Shown here: one piece after another, positions 46,101-54,960 of the stretch | Numbering within the stretch: position 1 is the stretch's first letter | Layout: each line of letters begins with the position of its first letter | Source of the DNA: Chitinophaga sp. H8 | Lineage (GTDB): Bacteria > Bacteroidota > Bacteroidia > Chitinophagales > Chitinophagaceae | Direction: 5' to 3' | DNA length: 64,000 nucleotides | Assembly (NCBI RefSeq): GCF_040567655.1 | Contig: NZ_JBEXAC010000001.1 | Span: forward strand, 2,480,001-2,544,000 | The notes under the pieces: generated by a model | The model's database searches: none | Seen by the model: only the letters and a program-made list of their open reading frames with translations | What the model was told of the DNA's origin: nothing | Position numbers and translations under genes: made by a program

Positions 46101-46483
46101 CCCGGCAAAGGATTGCCCGCTGCATCCGTTACCCTGCCCTTTATATCTACCGGTGGTGGCAGGGAAGGGATCATGCTTCCATGCTTCACCACCTTTGGAT
46201 TAACAATAATAATCTTGTTGCTGATCGTATATTCCAGGGCCTGGTTTTTAAAGCAGATATCCAATACCTCTTCCAGTGCTGCCTTCTTCACATGAATGTC
46301 AATAGGCACCGTTTTTTTAATGACATCCGGATCATAAAAAAACAGGTAACCACTTTGCAGCCTGATCTCCCGGAAGATTTTTTCCAGCGGAGCCTTCTTT
46401 TCAGAAAGGGTTATTTTCTGGGGATATACCTTGGCACTTACCTGCAAGCAGCTGCCTAGTAATAAAATGCTGATTATTTTCAT
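43178..46483 (-). CDS. SusC/RagA TonB-linked transporter with STN signalling domain
   Basis: The frame is open to 46567. I prefer the ATG at 46483 because MKIISILLLGSCLQVSAKV is a complete signal peptide; the longer form adds 28 residues. Domain order is STN (~25-90, 'PLEKIFREIRLQSGYLFFYDPD'-like), CarboxypepD_reg-like (~115-195, 'DIKGRVTDAAGNPLPGATIKL'-like), plug ('ALQGRVAGIQVLSNSGSPGGD'-like, 'IYGSRGANGVIIITTKAG'), then the barrel. The STN domain normally contacts a FecR anti-sigma protein; fecR and an ECF sigma gene lie directly upstream. Import by this channel is therefore likely to induce its own expression. Confidence 0.94.
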   Translation of the reverse strand: MKIISILLLGSCLQVSAKVYPQKITLSEKKAPLEKIFREIRLQSGYLFFYDPDVIKKTVPIDIHVKKAALEEVLDICFKNQALEYTISNKIIIVNPKVVKHGSMIPSLPPPVDIKGRVTDAAGNPLPGATIKLKGKDLGVSADVNGNFSLQLPDNNGVLIVSYIGFQTKEVSVNTTGFLAVVLVREETKIGDIVVIGYGTKKRSDLTGSLAYVSSKDFENQPVTRLDQALQGRVAGIQVLSNSGSPGGDVRIRIRGANSLTGDNSPLYVVDGFVGADFNNINTEDIASIVVLKDASSTAIYGSRGANGVIIITTKAGRAGKMQINFMTRFSTSKVIDYYKTMNAADFAEVVNARDLALNPPGKPYTPRFTDAQIQAFREKGGTNWQDEIFRSGIGKEYQLGFSGGSDKTTYLINGNYLSQDGIIRNSDFKRYAIRANIASQITDKFSLRFNFTGTRRENHNTSGTGARGSSLGQALAWAPTTPVYNAAGQYTIKDPTSSIFENPVAINEQSDNRNERTNVNLIGGVRYEFMPELSLDIQAGINYTNDQYKGFAGPAISGNKPTASRNSGENILLQNTNNLTYKKVFNNDHSLEVTGVFETQQFQGTGFNVSVSGLTYPDQSYNNIALSASSQVSSGYSKWSLLSLLGRANYAFKDKYFLSASVRRDGSSKFQGKNKYSIFPSAAIAWKLSEEPFLKNMPLFQQLKLRGSWGLTGNQGINPYGTLSAYTSNLDEAGTVFNGASGAIVAGIALGNPGNPNLKWETTAQLNAGLDATFLQGAISFTADYFIKKTRDLLLNQPVPGYLGGNSVLSNVGNMENRGWEFSLGIDAFTQRNFNWSSAFNISFINNKLISLGENRKEILVNQFILRPGEPIGSFYGYKYLGTYKPKDVEEAAKYNVKPGDARYEDSNQDGVINNKDYQIIGRALPKTALGWNNTFTYKQFALNIFIQGLFGLDKLNYSYAFGMLGSTDAKEIIFSDIKNRYIPGVNETSDIPAFSSAQGNTYSQSSRFIEKADFVRLKNVSLSYDVKKAALWNLASLRIFISAANLLTFTKYKGIDPEVNSNRAEGLNWSGYVSDTEQGVDQGAYPNSKTYTVGLNLTF

Positions 46484-46647
46484 AAACTGCACTGATTTAC
46501 TGTTTACACAGCGCCATCTGCAAACAGCGGTGAGGAATCTTTGGGTACAGAAAACTTTTAAAAACATAACTTTGTGCTGTTTAGGTGAAAGAATAAATAA
46601 TGCGATTCCATCAGCCTTATGTAAATAAGACTGGCCTAAACTTTTAG

Positions 46648-46674
46648 CCGGGAGGTGCCGCGAACACTTCCCGG
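46648..46674. other. Hairpin in the fecR-susC intergenic region
   Basis: CCGGGAGGTG (46648-46657) pairs with CACTTCCCGG (46665-46674) with one mismatch or wobble. The T-run follows it on the plus strand, the wrong side for a terminator of the minus-strand genes. It lies in the leader of susC or in the fecR 3' region, so it could be a leader structure or an RNA-processing site. Confidence 0.35.
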
Positions 46675-46740
46675 TTTTTGTTTAGCTAAAACGGATAAAC
46701 TGTTTCTACTTTTCCGGAATACTGCTATTTTGGTTGACCA

Positions 46741-47934
46741 TTAAGGCGTTACTATCAGTTTCTTCCCTTCTATTCTGAAATGAACATGGCTTAATTCCAG
46801 TATTTTTAACACTTCGGATAAATTCAAATACCTGAAAACATGTCCGGTAAAATGACGTGGGGGAATATCCCCTTCGTATGCGACATCAATATCATACCAC
46901 CGGGATAATTGCCGCATGATACCTGGCAGGTCTACCCCATTGAACCAGAACAGACCGTTTTTCCATGCTACCACCTCCTCCACATCTACATCATTACTTA
47001 GCTTAATTTCGCTATTACCGGTAATCTGAGCTTGCTGACCGGGACTTAACAAAGTATTAGCCAATCCTTTACCTACCTTTACTGCGCCTGCCAGCAACGT
47101 AATTTTTGTTGAGGATTCATCTCCATAGGCATTTACATTAAAATGTGTGCCCAATACATTTACAACGGCTCCATTTGCCCTTACACAGAAAGGCATCTTT
47201 GTATCATGCATTACTTCAAAATAAGCTTCCCCGGTAATTTCCACTTCCCTTGCCTTGCCTGAAAACATAGTTGGGTAATGTATGGAAGAAGCGGCATTCA
47301 GCCATACCAGGGTACCATCGGGCAAGGCTAATTTATATTGGCCTCCCCGTGGTGTAGTCATAGTATTATATAAGATCTCACCTGCAGTGTTGCTCCCTTT
47401 AGGTTGATAAGCTAATTGTCCATTTGTCAGTTTGATGATGTTGGTATTTCCCTGCCGGGCCAATACACCATTAGCCGCACTATCCAATATAATCTTTGCG
47501 CCATTGGATAGTGTTAATATCGCTTTATTCCCTCCCGGGATCTTATCAGCGTTTAAATCAGCCATGCTCTGCTGCTGCGTAACTGATGCAGTCCTGCTGT
47601 TAAACAGGTATGCTGTTACACTTATTGCCAGCACCAACACTGCAGCGATACGTATATATTTTAAATAGGTATTTTTTCGGAACATAGGTATGATCACTGC
47701 CGGAGGACTTTCCAGGGTTTCAGCTTTTTCCAGCATTTGCTGAAATGATCTTGTTGTATTATCAGGCATTGATAGTCCCTGGTAAGCCTGCTGGTGCAAT
47801 TTTTCTCCTAAAACACGATACAGTATGTCCTGGTTAACAGGAGTATTCCCGTTTTCCAAAAACACTTTCAACTCCTCTTCCGTTAGCTCGTCTTTCAAGA
47901 ATTTTTCCAATAAGGACTCAAAATTCAATGCCAT
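46741..47934 (-). CDS. FecR-family anti-sigma factor
   Basis: A protein of 397 residues. A cytoplasmic N-terminal part ('FESLLEKFLKDELTEEELKVF') is followed by one membrane helix at ~95-112 ('IRIAAVLVLAISVTAYLF'). The periplasmic FecR domain has 'YNTMTTPRGGQYKLALPDGT', 'VWLNAASSIHYPT' and 'VTGEAYFEVMHDTKMPF'-like strands, and a C-terminal DUF4974-like unit ends 'RFRIEGKKLIVTP'-like. It transmits the signal from the SusC STN domain to the sigma factor encoded 93 bp upstream. Confidence 0.95.
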   Translation of the reverse strand: MALNFESLLEKFLKDELTEEELKVFLENGNTPVNQDILYRVLGEKLHQQAYQGLSMPDNTTRSFQQMLEKAETLESPPAVIIPMFRKNTYLKYIRIAAVLVLAISVTAYLFNSRTASVTQQQSMADLNADKIPGGNKAILTLSNGAKIILDSAANGVLARQGNTNIIKLTNGQLAYQPKGSNTAGEILYNTMTTPRGGQYKLALPDGTLVWLNAASSIHYPTMFSGKAREVEITGEAYFEVMHDTKMPFCVRANGAVVNVLGTHFNVNAYGDESSTKITLLAGAVKVGKGLANTLLSPGQQAQITGNSEIKLSNDVDVEEVVAWKNGLFWFNGVDLPGIMRQLSRWYDIDVAYEGDIPPRHFTGHVFRYLNLSEVLKILELSHVHFRIEGKKLIVTP

Positions 47935-48027
47935 ACGCTTTGATTTTATACACGCACCTGATAATACCAGTTTGCTTATTTATAAAGACGTAAATGGCAG
48001 CAAACAGGGAGCAGCCAAAAGAAAAAA

Positions 48028-48621
48028 TTATTTCATGAGCATTATCCAGACCAAAATAGCCAGCGGATCACTATGGTCATTCAGGTATTTCCGAAGACTG
48101 GATATTGCCCTAACAATATGGCTCTTAACGCTTTCTTTTGATATTCCCATTTGTATAGCAATTTCTTCATGCTTTAACCCCTGAAACCGGCTGAGGCAAA
48201 AGGCTGTTTGTTGTTGTGGCGTTAAAAGATGAATTCCCTGCCGGATAATTCTTTCCATTTCTTTTAACTCAATACTATCACAAGGAGAAAGGGCGGGGTC
48301 TTTAAAATACTCAGTCAGGTACAGGCCGTACTCATAGGTAAATACTTTTTGCCTTAACTGGTCAAAAATCAGGTTACGGGCAGTGATAAAAAGGAAGGCG
48401 TCAAACCGGACAACTTCTTTTAATTTTTCGCGTTTTATCCAAATCCTGGCAAATACTTCCTGTGCCATATCTTCCGACATTTCCGGAGATTTGGTAAACA
48501 TTAACGCCGTGGAATAAATCTGATCCCAGTAACGTGTGAATAATTCTTTATATGCAGCTTCATTTCCTCCGGCAACTTTTTCGACTAACTCTCTTTCTGT
48601 GTACAAGCTAGCTGGCAACAT
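48028..48621 (-). CDS. ECF RNA polymerase sigma factor
   Basis: A protein of 197 residues. Region 2 is at ~25-95 ('YKELFTRYWDQIYSTALMF', 'DMAQEVFARIWIKREKL'). Region 4 is at ~125-180 ('LTPQQQTAFCLSRFQGLKHEE', in part, 'SKESVKSHIVRAISSLRKYL'). It is the sigma-70 family factor held by FecR and released when the SusC channel binds its ligand. The order sigma, fecR, susC, susD is the standard Bacteroidota trans-envelope signalling layout. Confidence 0.95.
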   Translation of the reverse strand: MLPASLYTERELVEKVAGGNEAAYKELFTRYWDQIYSTALMFTKSPEMSEDMAQEVFARIWIKREKLKEVVRFDAFLFITARNLIFDQLRQKVFTYEYGLYLTEYFKDPALSPCDSIELKEMERIIRQGIHLLTPQQQTAFCLSRFQGLKHEEIAIQMGISKESVKSHIVRAISSLRKYLNDHSDPLAILVWIMLMK

Positions 48622-48742
48622 TTAAAACCAATATACCTTTAAATATAATTATAAAATCATAATTCCTTCTAACTTATTTAAAGGCTATAAGCGGTGTACA
48701 ACAGGCTTTCAACAGAAAGCGCAGCATCATCATATACAATAC

Positions 48743-49141
48743 TTAGACGGTACAGGCACCTGCTTTTTGCTGATGGCTTTTATAAGCCTCTCCCCAATCA
48801 CACAATGCCCGGATAATTGGTATCAGTGTCTGCCCCAATGTGGTTAATTTGTATTCCACTTTGGGCGGAGCTTCTGCGTATGCTTTTCTTTCTATAATGC
48901 CATCCCTTTCCAGTTCCCTTAATTGTAAAGTCAACGTTGCATGAGTGATGTCCTGCATCTTCTTTCTCAGCTCTCCGAAACGGGCAGGACATTCTTTGCT
49001 GATGCTATTCAACAGCAGTAATTTCCATTTTCCGCCAATGATCTTCAGCGCGTTTGTCATCGGACAGTTATTTTCCTCCAGCCATTCACTTTTATCTGTC
49101 TGCATATCTGCTTGTGAATCATTGATAGTATTCTCTTTCAT
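48743..49141 (-). CDS. HxlR-family winged-helix transcriptional regulator
   Basis: A protein of 132 residues with the HxlR signature 'CPMTNALKIIGGKWKLLLL' (Cys26 is the conserved N-terminal cysteine), 'RFGELRKKMQDITHATLTLQLREL' (in part), then 'GIIERKAYAEAPPKVEYKLT'. In characterised relatives such as YodB and HypR this cysteine senses quinones or electrophiles. It is divergent from a DHA2-type exporter 108 bp away, which it probably represses. Confidence 0.93.
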   Translation of the reverse strand: MKENTINDSQADMQTDKSEWLEENNCPMTNALKIIGGKWKLLLLNSISKECPARFGELRKKMQDITHATLTLQLRELERDGIIERKAYAEAPPKVEYKLTTLGQTLIPIIRALCDWGEAYKSHQQKAGACTV

Positions 49142-49158
49142 ACCTGGTATTATTCTTT

Positions 49159-49171
49159 ATACTACTTGTAT
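49159..49171. promoter_or_regulatory. Candidate HxlR operator
   Basis: ATAC-TACTT-GTAT, a short inverted repeat with a 5-bp spacer. It lies in the shared region between the HxlR gene and the exporter and resembles the TACTATTTGTA-type boxes known for DUF24/HxlR regulators. The match is short. Confidence 0.3.
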
Positions 49172-49249
49172 TAATGATTTGATGCACTCACCTTTGGTGC
49201 GGCATAAAGTTAACGAATTGATTTATAAAGCAATTACAACAGGTCTATT

Positions 49250-50668
49250 ATGAACAGTCAGCGCTTGAAATGGTTTTCATTAGTCATTGTATCCTCTTCC
49301 GTTTTTTTAGCGGTCATTGATATTTTCATTGTGAATGTGGCCATCCCCTCTATCCGGAAAGGCATCCAGGGCTCTGAATCAGATATACAACTGGTCATAG
49401 CCCTGTATCTGCTGGGCTATGCTGCTTTTCTTATTACCGGCGGCCGCCTGGGTGATTTTTACGGTAAGAAACGTGTTTTTATCATGGCCATGTTGCTCTT
49501 CACACTTACTTCTTTCCTTTGTGGTATTTCACAAACAGCCTGGCAACTAAACACTGCCCGCTTTGTGCAGGGCGTGAGCGCGGCATTCATGATTCCGCAG
49601 GGCATTGCTTATGTGCATGTATTATTTCCCGATCACAAAGACCGTATAAAAGCGCTGGGCATTTACGGCAGCATTGCAGGTGCTGCTTCTGTAATCGGTC
49701 AATTCCTGGGAGGCATTCTCCCGGACATCCATGGTGCGATTGAAGGATGGCGCCTGTTATTCCTGATAAACCTGCCTATAGGATTCATTTCAGTAATACT
49801 AGCCGCCAGGTATCTGCAGGATACCCCTGTAACAGGAACCGGCCAATTCGATTATTCCGGGGTAGCGCTACTGACACTTGCATTAATAGGCCTGATATAT
49901 CCGCTTATCCGTGGCCGTGAACTGGGCTGGCCATTATGGAGCCTGGCGTCTATATTGGGAGCTATTGCCCTGCTTTTCATTTTTGTGTTTGACCAGCAAC
50001 GTAAACTGGGCAGAGGTGGTAATCCCTTGATTAATATACAACTCTTCAGTTATAAAGATTTTAACATCGGCTTATGTGCGGTACTGTTTTATTTCATGGT
50101 ACAGGACTCCTACTTTCTGATCAATGCCATCTTTCTGCAAACCGGATTAGGGCATAGTTCTTCTGATGCAGGGATCCTTTTCGTATTCCAGGGAGTAGGC
50201 TATGTAGTAGCCTCCGTACTATCAATTTCCCTGGTAAAAAAGTACGGTAAACGCGTATTACAGGCAGGGGTACTCATCATGATAACTTCACTATTATTGC
50301 ACATATATGTCTTTAGCGCCATCACCGTCTCCCGTACTGCATTACTGTTTACTTTATTTTTTTATGGCATGGGATGTGGTTCAGTATTACCTTCCCTCCT
50401 TACAATGGCAATGAAAAGCATCCCCATGCAATTTGCCGGAGCTGCATCCGGTACCTTTTCTACCTTTCAGCAAACAGCTGTTGCATTAGGTGTGGGTATC
50501 ACAGGAGGTATATTCTTTAGCGTCCTGGACAATGAAAGCGGGACATCTGCCTATCTCGGAGCATACCAGGCAGCTACTTGGGTAAACATCCTCTTCCTGG
50601 TACTCGTCAGTTTTTTCCTCTACAAACTTCCTGAAGACAACCGGCAAACAGTGCTGCTGGCAGGCTAA
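49250..50668 (+). CDS. DHA2-family (14-TM) multidrug MFS exporter
   Basis: A protein of 472 residues with about 14 membrane segments. '[17 protein letters not shown]' is the motif of drug:proton antiporters of the EmrB/QacA group. '[15 protein letters not shown]' is the conserved loop 2-3 motif, and '[20 protein letters not shown]' resembles antiporter motif C. It exports toxic compounds across the inner membrane. It is probably controlled by the divergent HxlR regulator. Its last 4 bp overlap the end of the convergent outer-membrane gene. Confidence 0.92.
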   Translation: MNSQRLKWFSLVIVSSSVFLAVIDIFIVNVAIPSIRKGIQGSESDIQLVIALYLLGYAAFLITGGRLGDFYGKKRVFIMAMLLFTLTSFLCGISQTAWQLNTARFVQGVSAAFMIPQGIAYVHVLFPDHKDRIKALGIYGSIAGAASVIGQFLGGILPDIHGAIEGWRLLFLINLPIGFISVILAARYLQDTPVTGTGQFDYSGVALLTLALIGLIYPLIRGRELGWPLWSLASILGAIALLFIFVFDQQRKLGRGGNPLINIQLFSYKDFNIGLCAVLFYFMVQDSYFLINAIFLQTGLGHSSSDAGILFVFQGVGYVVASVLSISLVKKYGKRVLQAGVLIMITSLLLHIYVFSAITVSRTALLFTLFFYGMGCGSVLPSLLTMAMKSIPMQFAGAASGTFSTFQQTAVALGVGITGGIFFSVLDNESGTSAYLGAYQAATWVNILFLVLVSFFLYKLPEDNRQTVLLAG

Positions 50669-52911
50669 AACTTTTCTCCTCCTGTCTTCTGATCATCATT
50701 GTGGATCCCCGGGCTATGGTTTTCACGATTGGTATTGCTTTTGCCGAATTTCCATGTGAACCCTATCCCAAATGATCTGAATGGTAATGCAAAATTCCCG
50801 GTCTGCTCATATTTTGAAGTAGCCGCATAGGATCCCAGATTTTTAACGTCGGTGAATGGATCCACCATGGTCAGACTTATTGTGCCTTTCTTTTCCAGGA
50901 TTTCTTTTTTCACGCCGATATTCCACATATTAAATGCAGAATAATACCCCTGATAAGTTCTTTCAGGTGCATCAAAAAAAACAAATGATTCAACTATCCA
51001 TCCGCTTTTCAGGTTTACAGTCGCACTTACAAAAGTCTTGTAGTTAAGAAAGACCTTATTTGCCTGCCCGGTAAACTCCCTATATGCATCCCTTGGGTGA
51101 ATACCATAAATATAAAGATCAAAGTTACCCCGGAGCGTTAATACTTCAAACAAGCTGACAGCTGCAAAAATGTTTGTCCCAAACGATGCTACGCTGCCAA
51201 TATTTGCAAAACTTTGTAAAACAACCGGCTTCCCTTCTTTTATGATATTTTTATAAATTGGTTCAATCACATCCGTAGTACGGCGATAATAAACTGAAAA
51301 GTTCAGCATGCTGCTTTTAATTGTTACATTGCTTCCTAACTCAATATTATGCGTAAGCTCAGGTTTTAACTCCGGATTCCCCTCTAATTGATTCACCAGG
51401 TCAGCCTCACTGCGGAAAGGATTCAAGAAATACAGGCTGGGGCGTTGAAGCCGCTGATTATAGCTAATCTTAAAATCTGAATTTTCTGTTATTTTGTATG
51501 AAAGTACTACACTTGGAAGCAACTGATTGTACCTGTTGGCAAACCCTGTATATGTCCTCACAGGACTTCCTGATAGCAATGTATATTCATACCTGACTCC
51601 CCCTTTAGCCTCCAGCTTCTTTCCCAATGGGATGAAAATAGTAGTATAGGCAGCACCTACATTTTGTTTATAATGAAAATCATAACTCCGCTCGCTTACA
51701 TTTACATAAGTCCCTGCTTGGGTCATGGTATCAGTTACTACTGCTGATAAAATGTTCCTGAAAATGAATTTAGCACCCAGCTCCCATACAGCCTTCTTAA
51801 CAGGCTGGGTATAATCCGCCTGAAAAGTAATTTCATCGTTTATACCTTTGTTATACCCATTTTCATTGGGTCTGAAACCAGCCAGGCCGTAAGCTGATGT
51901 ATAATCCGTATTATTCCTATTCTTCGAATATTGCCCGGAGAAGGTCAGTTCTTTCCCCTTTTTTTTAAACTTCCGGATATAATCCGCACTCCAGTCAAAG
52001 CCACCAAATCGTTGTTTGTTATTATTACTGCTGCTCACTTTACTGATACCGCTATAAACATTATCCAATTCATTATCTGTATGAACTGCCAGCCGGTTTA
52101 AACTGAAATTGGAAAGAATGGTATTATTGGTATCAATGCTATAGTCCAATGCAACATTGCCTCTCCAACTATTACGTTTGTTACGGCTTTCATTGTTTTG
52201 GGAAACGATGGGTGCTCCAGTAAGCAGTTTTTGTTCAAATGTTATCAAAGTGGCTACAGGCCAACTCCAGGAATTACCCAGATTAGCAGCCATACCTAAT
52301 TTGCCTTTCCGGGCATTTATATTTCCGTTAAAGTTATTCTGCCGGGTACCTATCCCACCAGCAGCAGATCCATTAACACCCTTCACATTATTCTTTTTGG
52401 TGACAATATTAATAATACCAACACTGCCTTCAGCATCATATTTAGAAGATGGGCTGGTAATCACTTCCACGCTTTTTATCTGATCCGCAGGAATCATCCT
52501 TAGTGCATCCGCCATATCATTACTCATGGCTACGGATGGTTTTCCATCCACTAAAATCCGGATATGTGTACTTCCCTTCAGCGATACATTACCAAACAGA
52601 TCTACTGATAATAACGGCACCTTACGGAGCACATCTGCGGCATTTCCTCCGGTAATAGTAATATCTTGCTCCGCATTATAAATTAAGCGGTCTGCTTTAT
52701 TCTGCACCAGTGGGACCTTACTTTTCACTTCCAGGGTTTTTAACTGCTTTATTTCCGACACTACTTTATTTTCAGGCAATGAATCTGCCGCCTTATCTGG
52801 GCTTTTGTATCCGGTACTATCCTTTATATTATTTTGTGCTAACAATCGGGGCAGGCTTAATACCATCAGTAAAGTGAAAATATATCCATAGCGGAGATTG
52901 CTGAATGCCAT
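50665..52911 (-). CDS. Outer-membrane beta-barrel protein with TonB-type plug (OMP_b-brl_3 family)
   Basis: A protein of 748 residues with a signal peptide (…[12 protein letters not shown]). A plug-like domain at ~60-175 ('[31 protein letters not shown]', in part, '[12 protein letters not shown]') is followed by a barrel as in the 'outer membrane beta-barrel' PF14905-like family ('[19 protein letters not shown]', '[31 protein letters not shown]', in parts). The N-terminal carboxypeptidase-like domain common in this family is absent. It is divergent from the LytS-type kinase gene (165-bp gap), so it may be a target of that system. The substrate is unknown. Confidence 0.88.
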   Translation of the reverse strand: MAFSNLRYGYIFTLLMVLSLPRLLAQNNIKDSTGYKSPDKAADSLPENKVVSEIKQLKTLEVKSKVPLVQNKADRLIYNAEQDITITGGNAADVLRKVPLLSVDLFGNVSLKGSTHIRILVDGKPSVAMSNDMADALRMIPADQIKSVEVITSPSSKYDAEGSVGIINIVTKKNNVKGVNGSAAGGIGTRQNNFNGNINARKGKLGMAANLGNSWSWPVATLITFEQKLLTGAPIVSQNNESRNKRNSWRGNVALDYSIDTNNTILSNFSLNRLAVHTDNELDNVYSGISKVSSSNNNKQRFGGFDWSADYIRKFKKKGKELTFSGQYSKNRNNTDYTSAYGLAGFRPNENGYNKGINDEITFQADYTQPVKKAVWELGAKFIFRNILSAVVTDTMTQAGTYVNVSERSYDFHYKQNVGAAYTTIFIPLGKKLEAKGGVRYEYTLLSGSPVRTYTGFANRYNQLLPSVVLSYKITENSDFKISYNQRLQRPSLYFLNPFRSEADLVNQLEGNPELKPELTHNIELGSNVTIKSSMLNFSVYYRRTTDVIEPIYKNIIKEGKPVVLQSFANIGSVASFGTNIFAAVSLFEVLTLRGNFDLYIYGIHPRDAYREFTGQANKVFLNYKTFVSATVNLKSGWIVESFVFFDAPERTYQGYYSAFNMWNIGVKKEILEKKGTISLTMVDPFTDVKNLGSYAATSKYEQTGNFALPFRSFGIGFTWKFGKSNTNRENHSPGIHNDDQKTGGEKF

Positions 52912-53065
52912 AACTGACTTTTTCCCAAAAGTCTTAGATTTGGTGAAGTGTACCTACTTTGTTACGTGAGCGTGCCGGATAATTATGTGAACAGACATAG
53001 CTGCTCACTCACATAATAGAATCACCCATTTACATAAATTTACTATTGGCTAATCTTTAAATTAT

Positions 53066-53073
53066 TAGATTTG
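53066..53073 (+). promoter_or_regulatory. -7 element of the histidine kinase gene, adjoining the start codon
   Basis: TAGATTTG is an exact TAnnTTTG. It ends 3 bp before the ATG at 53077. ATTG at 53045-53048 may serve as -33 (17-bp spacing). The transcript would begin at the ATG, so it is probably leaderless. Confidence 0.45.
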
Positions 53074-53076
53074 GCG

Positions 53077-54090
53077 ATGACAAATAGAACCCTTTTGGGT
53101 ATAGTTTTATTCTTTTGGTTAATATCCACCTTGTATCTGCTGACAGGGGCCATCATATTTTCAAAATCTTCATTTGAAGGTATCATACTAATCACTTCTT
53201 CTCAGTTATTATTGTTGGGTAAAATATTATTGTGCCTGTTCTATATATTTCCCAGGTACTGGAAAAAAAACAAGGTGATTCACCTAATTGTAAGCATTAC
53301 CCTCCTGGTGCTGCTGTCTGTTACAATCCGATACTATTTAGAAGAAGTATTGTTTGTCCGATTTCTTGGGTTCCCTCCCAGCCCCAATCTTAATCCTTAT
53401 TTTTTTGTATACGACAACTTCTACTTCTCATTCCCCGGCATTTTTATCGGCATGATTGCTTACCTCGTTGCTAAAGCTTTTGACGTGGAACAAAAAAACA
53501 AGCAACTGAGAGATCACCTTCAGCAGGCAGAACTAAACTTTCTGAAATCCCAGCTTAATCCGCATTTTCTATATAACACATTAAACTACATGTATGCGAT
53601 AGCACTACCTATATCGGACAAGCTATCACTGGCTATTTTGAAATTGTCTAACACCATGCGTTATACACTTACGCAAAATAAAAAAAGCCTGATGCCGCTG
53701 AGTGAGGAAATACAATTTATAGAAGATTATATTAAACTGCATGCCATCCAGTTCGAACCAGCCTTTTACCATCATTTTTCCATAGAAGGCAATACAGATC
53801 AAATCGTGTTCCCCCCATTGGTTTTAGTGCCCTTTATTGAAAATGCCATCAAACATGGCATAACCAATGTAGCTTCAACACCCATTGAGATTCGCCTGGT
53901 AGCTTCCTCGCAACAGCTTATCTTTGAAGTGAGCAACTATATCAATCAACAATTGAAGGATGAAGTGAGTGGAATAGGTTTAGCAAACGTGCAACGAAGG
54001 CTTGAAATTCTGTATCCGGATAAACACACATTGCTCATCAACAATGACAGTCCTCTTTTTAAGATTAAATTAACCATCAATCTACAATAA
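53077..54090 (+). CDS. LytS/YehU-type sensor histidine kinase
   Basis: The frame opens with TTG at 53071; the ATG at 53077 gives 337 residues. Four hydrophobic segments lie at ~5-27, ~33-57, ~68-88 and ~115-137. The His_kinase domain starts with 'LKSQLNPHFLYNTLNYMYAIA' (one residue trimmed in meaning), the phospho-accepting His being about residue 163. The ATPase part has 'PPLVLVPFIENAIKHGI' (N box) and 'GIGLANVQRRLEILYP' (G box). It signals to the LytTR regulator, whose ATG overlaps its stop codon (TAATG). Confidence 0.94.
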   Translation: MTNRTLLGIVLFFWLISTLYLLTGAIIFSKSSFEGIILITSSQLLLLGKILLCLFYIFPRYWKKNKVIHLIVSITLLVLLSVTIRYYLEEVLFVRFLGFPPSPNLNPYFFVYDNFYFSFPGIFIGMIAYLVAKAFDVEQKNKQLRDHLQQAELNFLKSQLNPHFLYNTLNYMYAIALPISDKLSLAILKLSNTMRYTLTQNKKSLMPLSEEIQFIEDYIKLHAIQFEPAFYHHFSIEGNTDQIVFPPLVLVPFIENAIKHGITNVASTPIEIRLVASSQQLIFEVSNYINQQLKDEVSGIGLANVQRRLEILYPDKHTLLINNDSPLFKIKLTINLQ

Positions 54091-54800
54091 TGTCAGGCTT
54101 AACTTTATATCGTTGCGTAGCGTTGGATGATCAGTTATTTGCCACTGGCATCATTGCAACTTATATTAGTAAAACCCCTGACCTCCATTTGGTTAAAGCA
54201 ACTACAGATGTATTTGACGTTTTAAAAATGGTAGATGAAGGTTTAGTAGATCTGGTATTTCTGGATATTCAGATGCCGGATTTAAATGGCATTCAATTTC
54301 TGAAGTTATGTGGTAACAAATGTAAAGTAATTTTAACCACCGCATACCCGGAATATGCTTTACAGGGATTTGATCTGGATGTGGTAGACTATCTGTTGAA
54401 GCCAATTGCATTCGAACGGTTCCAGAAAGCAATAGATAAGTTCCGGTTATTAAAGTTAGCAACTCCGGCATCCAACATACCAGCACAACCCGATTACATA
54501 TTGCTAAAGGGGGATGCCAAAAATAAATTTCATCAGATCAGGTTTTCAGATATACTGTTTATAAAAGGCCTGAACAACTATATATCTATTTATACAAAGG
54601 CGCAACAAATCATCATCTATATGAGCTTAAAAGAGATCATCAACCTGATACCCGATGATTTGTTTTGCAGGGTGCATCGTTCTTACATTGTATCATTGGT
54701 GCATATTAAACTGATTGACAGACGGTTGTTATTTATTAACGATCATAGCATCCCTATCAGTAGCAGTTATAAAGAACATTTTTTCTCAAGGGTAAAATAG
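54090..54800 (+). CDS. LytTR-family response regulator
   Basis: A protein of 236 residues. The receiver domain is at 6-120, with the phosphorylation site Asp59 in 'DLVFLDIQMPDLNG' and 'VVDYLLKPIAFERF' near its end. The LytTR DNA-binding domain is at ~135-235 ('FSDILFIKGLNNYISIYT', 'CRVHRSYIVSLVHIKLI'). Its start overlaps the kinase stop by one base, so the two are translationally coupled. Possible targets are the divergent beta-barrel gene and the downstream serine hydrolase gene. Confidence 0.95.
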   Translation: MSGLTLYRCVALDDQLFATGIIATYISKTPDLHLVKATTDVFDVLKMVDEGLVDLVFLDIQMPDLNGIQFLKLCGNKCKVILTTAYPEYALQGFDLDVVDYLLKPIAFERFQKAIDKFRLLKLATPASNIPAQPDYILLKGDAKNKFHQIRFSDILFIKGLNNYISIYTKAQQIIIYMSLKEIINLIPDDLFCRVHRSYIVSLVHIKLIDRRLLFINDHSIPISSSYKEHFFSRVK

Positions 54801-54960
54801 ATCCGCTCCTGTTATTTACTCAATTGGATTTTCCGTTTATCGAATTTCTTTCTCAAGAAGGGGGATCCTCATAAAATACAGCCACTTGATAACTAACAGC
54901 AGATTGCGAATTGCGATTTGAGTGCTTTCGTATACATTTAATTTTATAAAAGAGCATAAA

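Noticed and set aside
46648..46680. Intrinsic terminator of the fecR gene
   Set aside because: The T-run follows the stem on the plus strand, while fecR is on the minus strand. It is listed only as a hairpin.
54917..54946. Promoter TTTG-N18-TAATTTTA before the serine hydrolase gene
   Set aside because: The match is good, but it would place the start of transcription only about 8 nt before the ATG and one element is imperfect; the surrounding DNA is AT-rich, so chance is likely.
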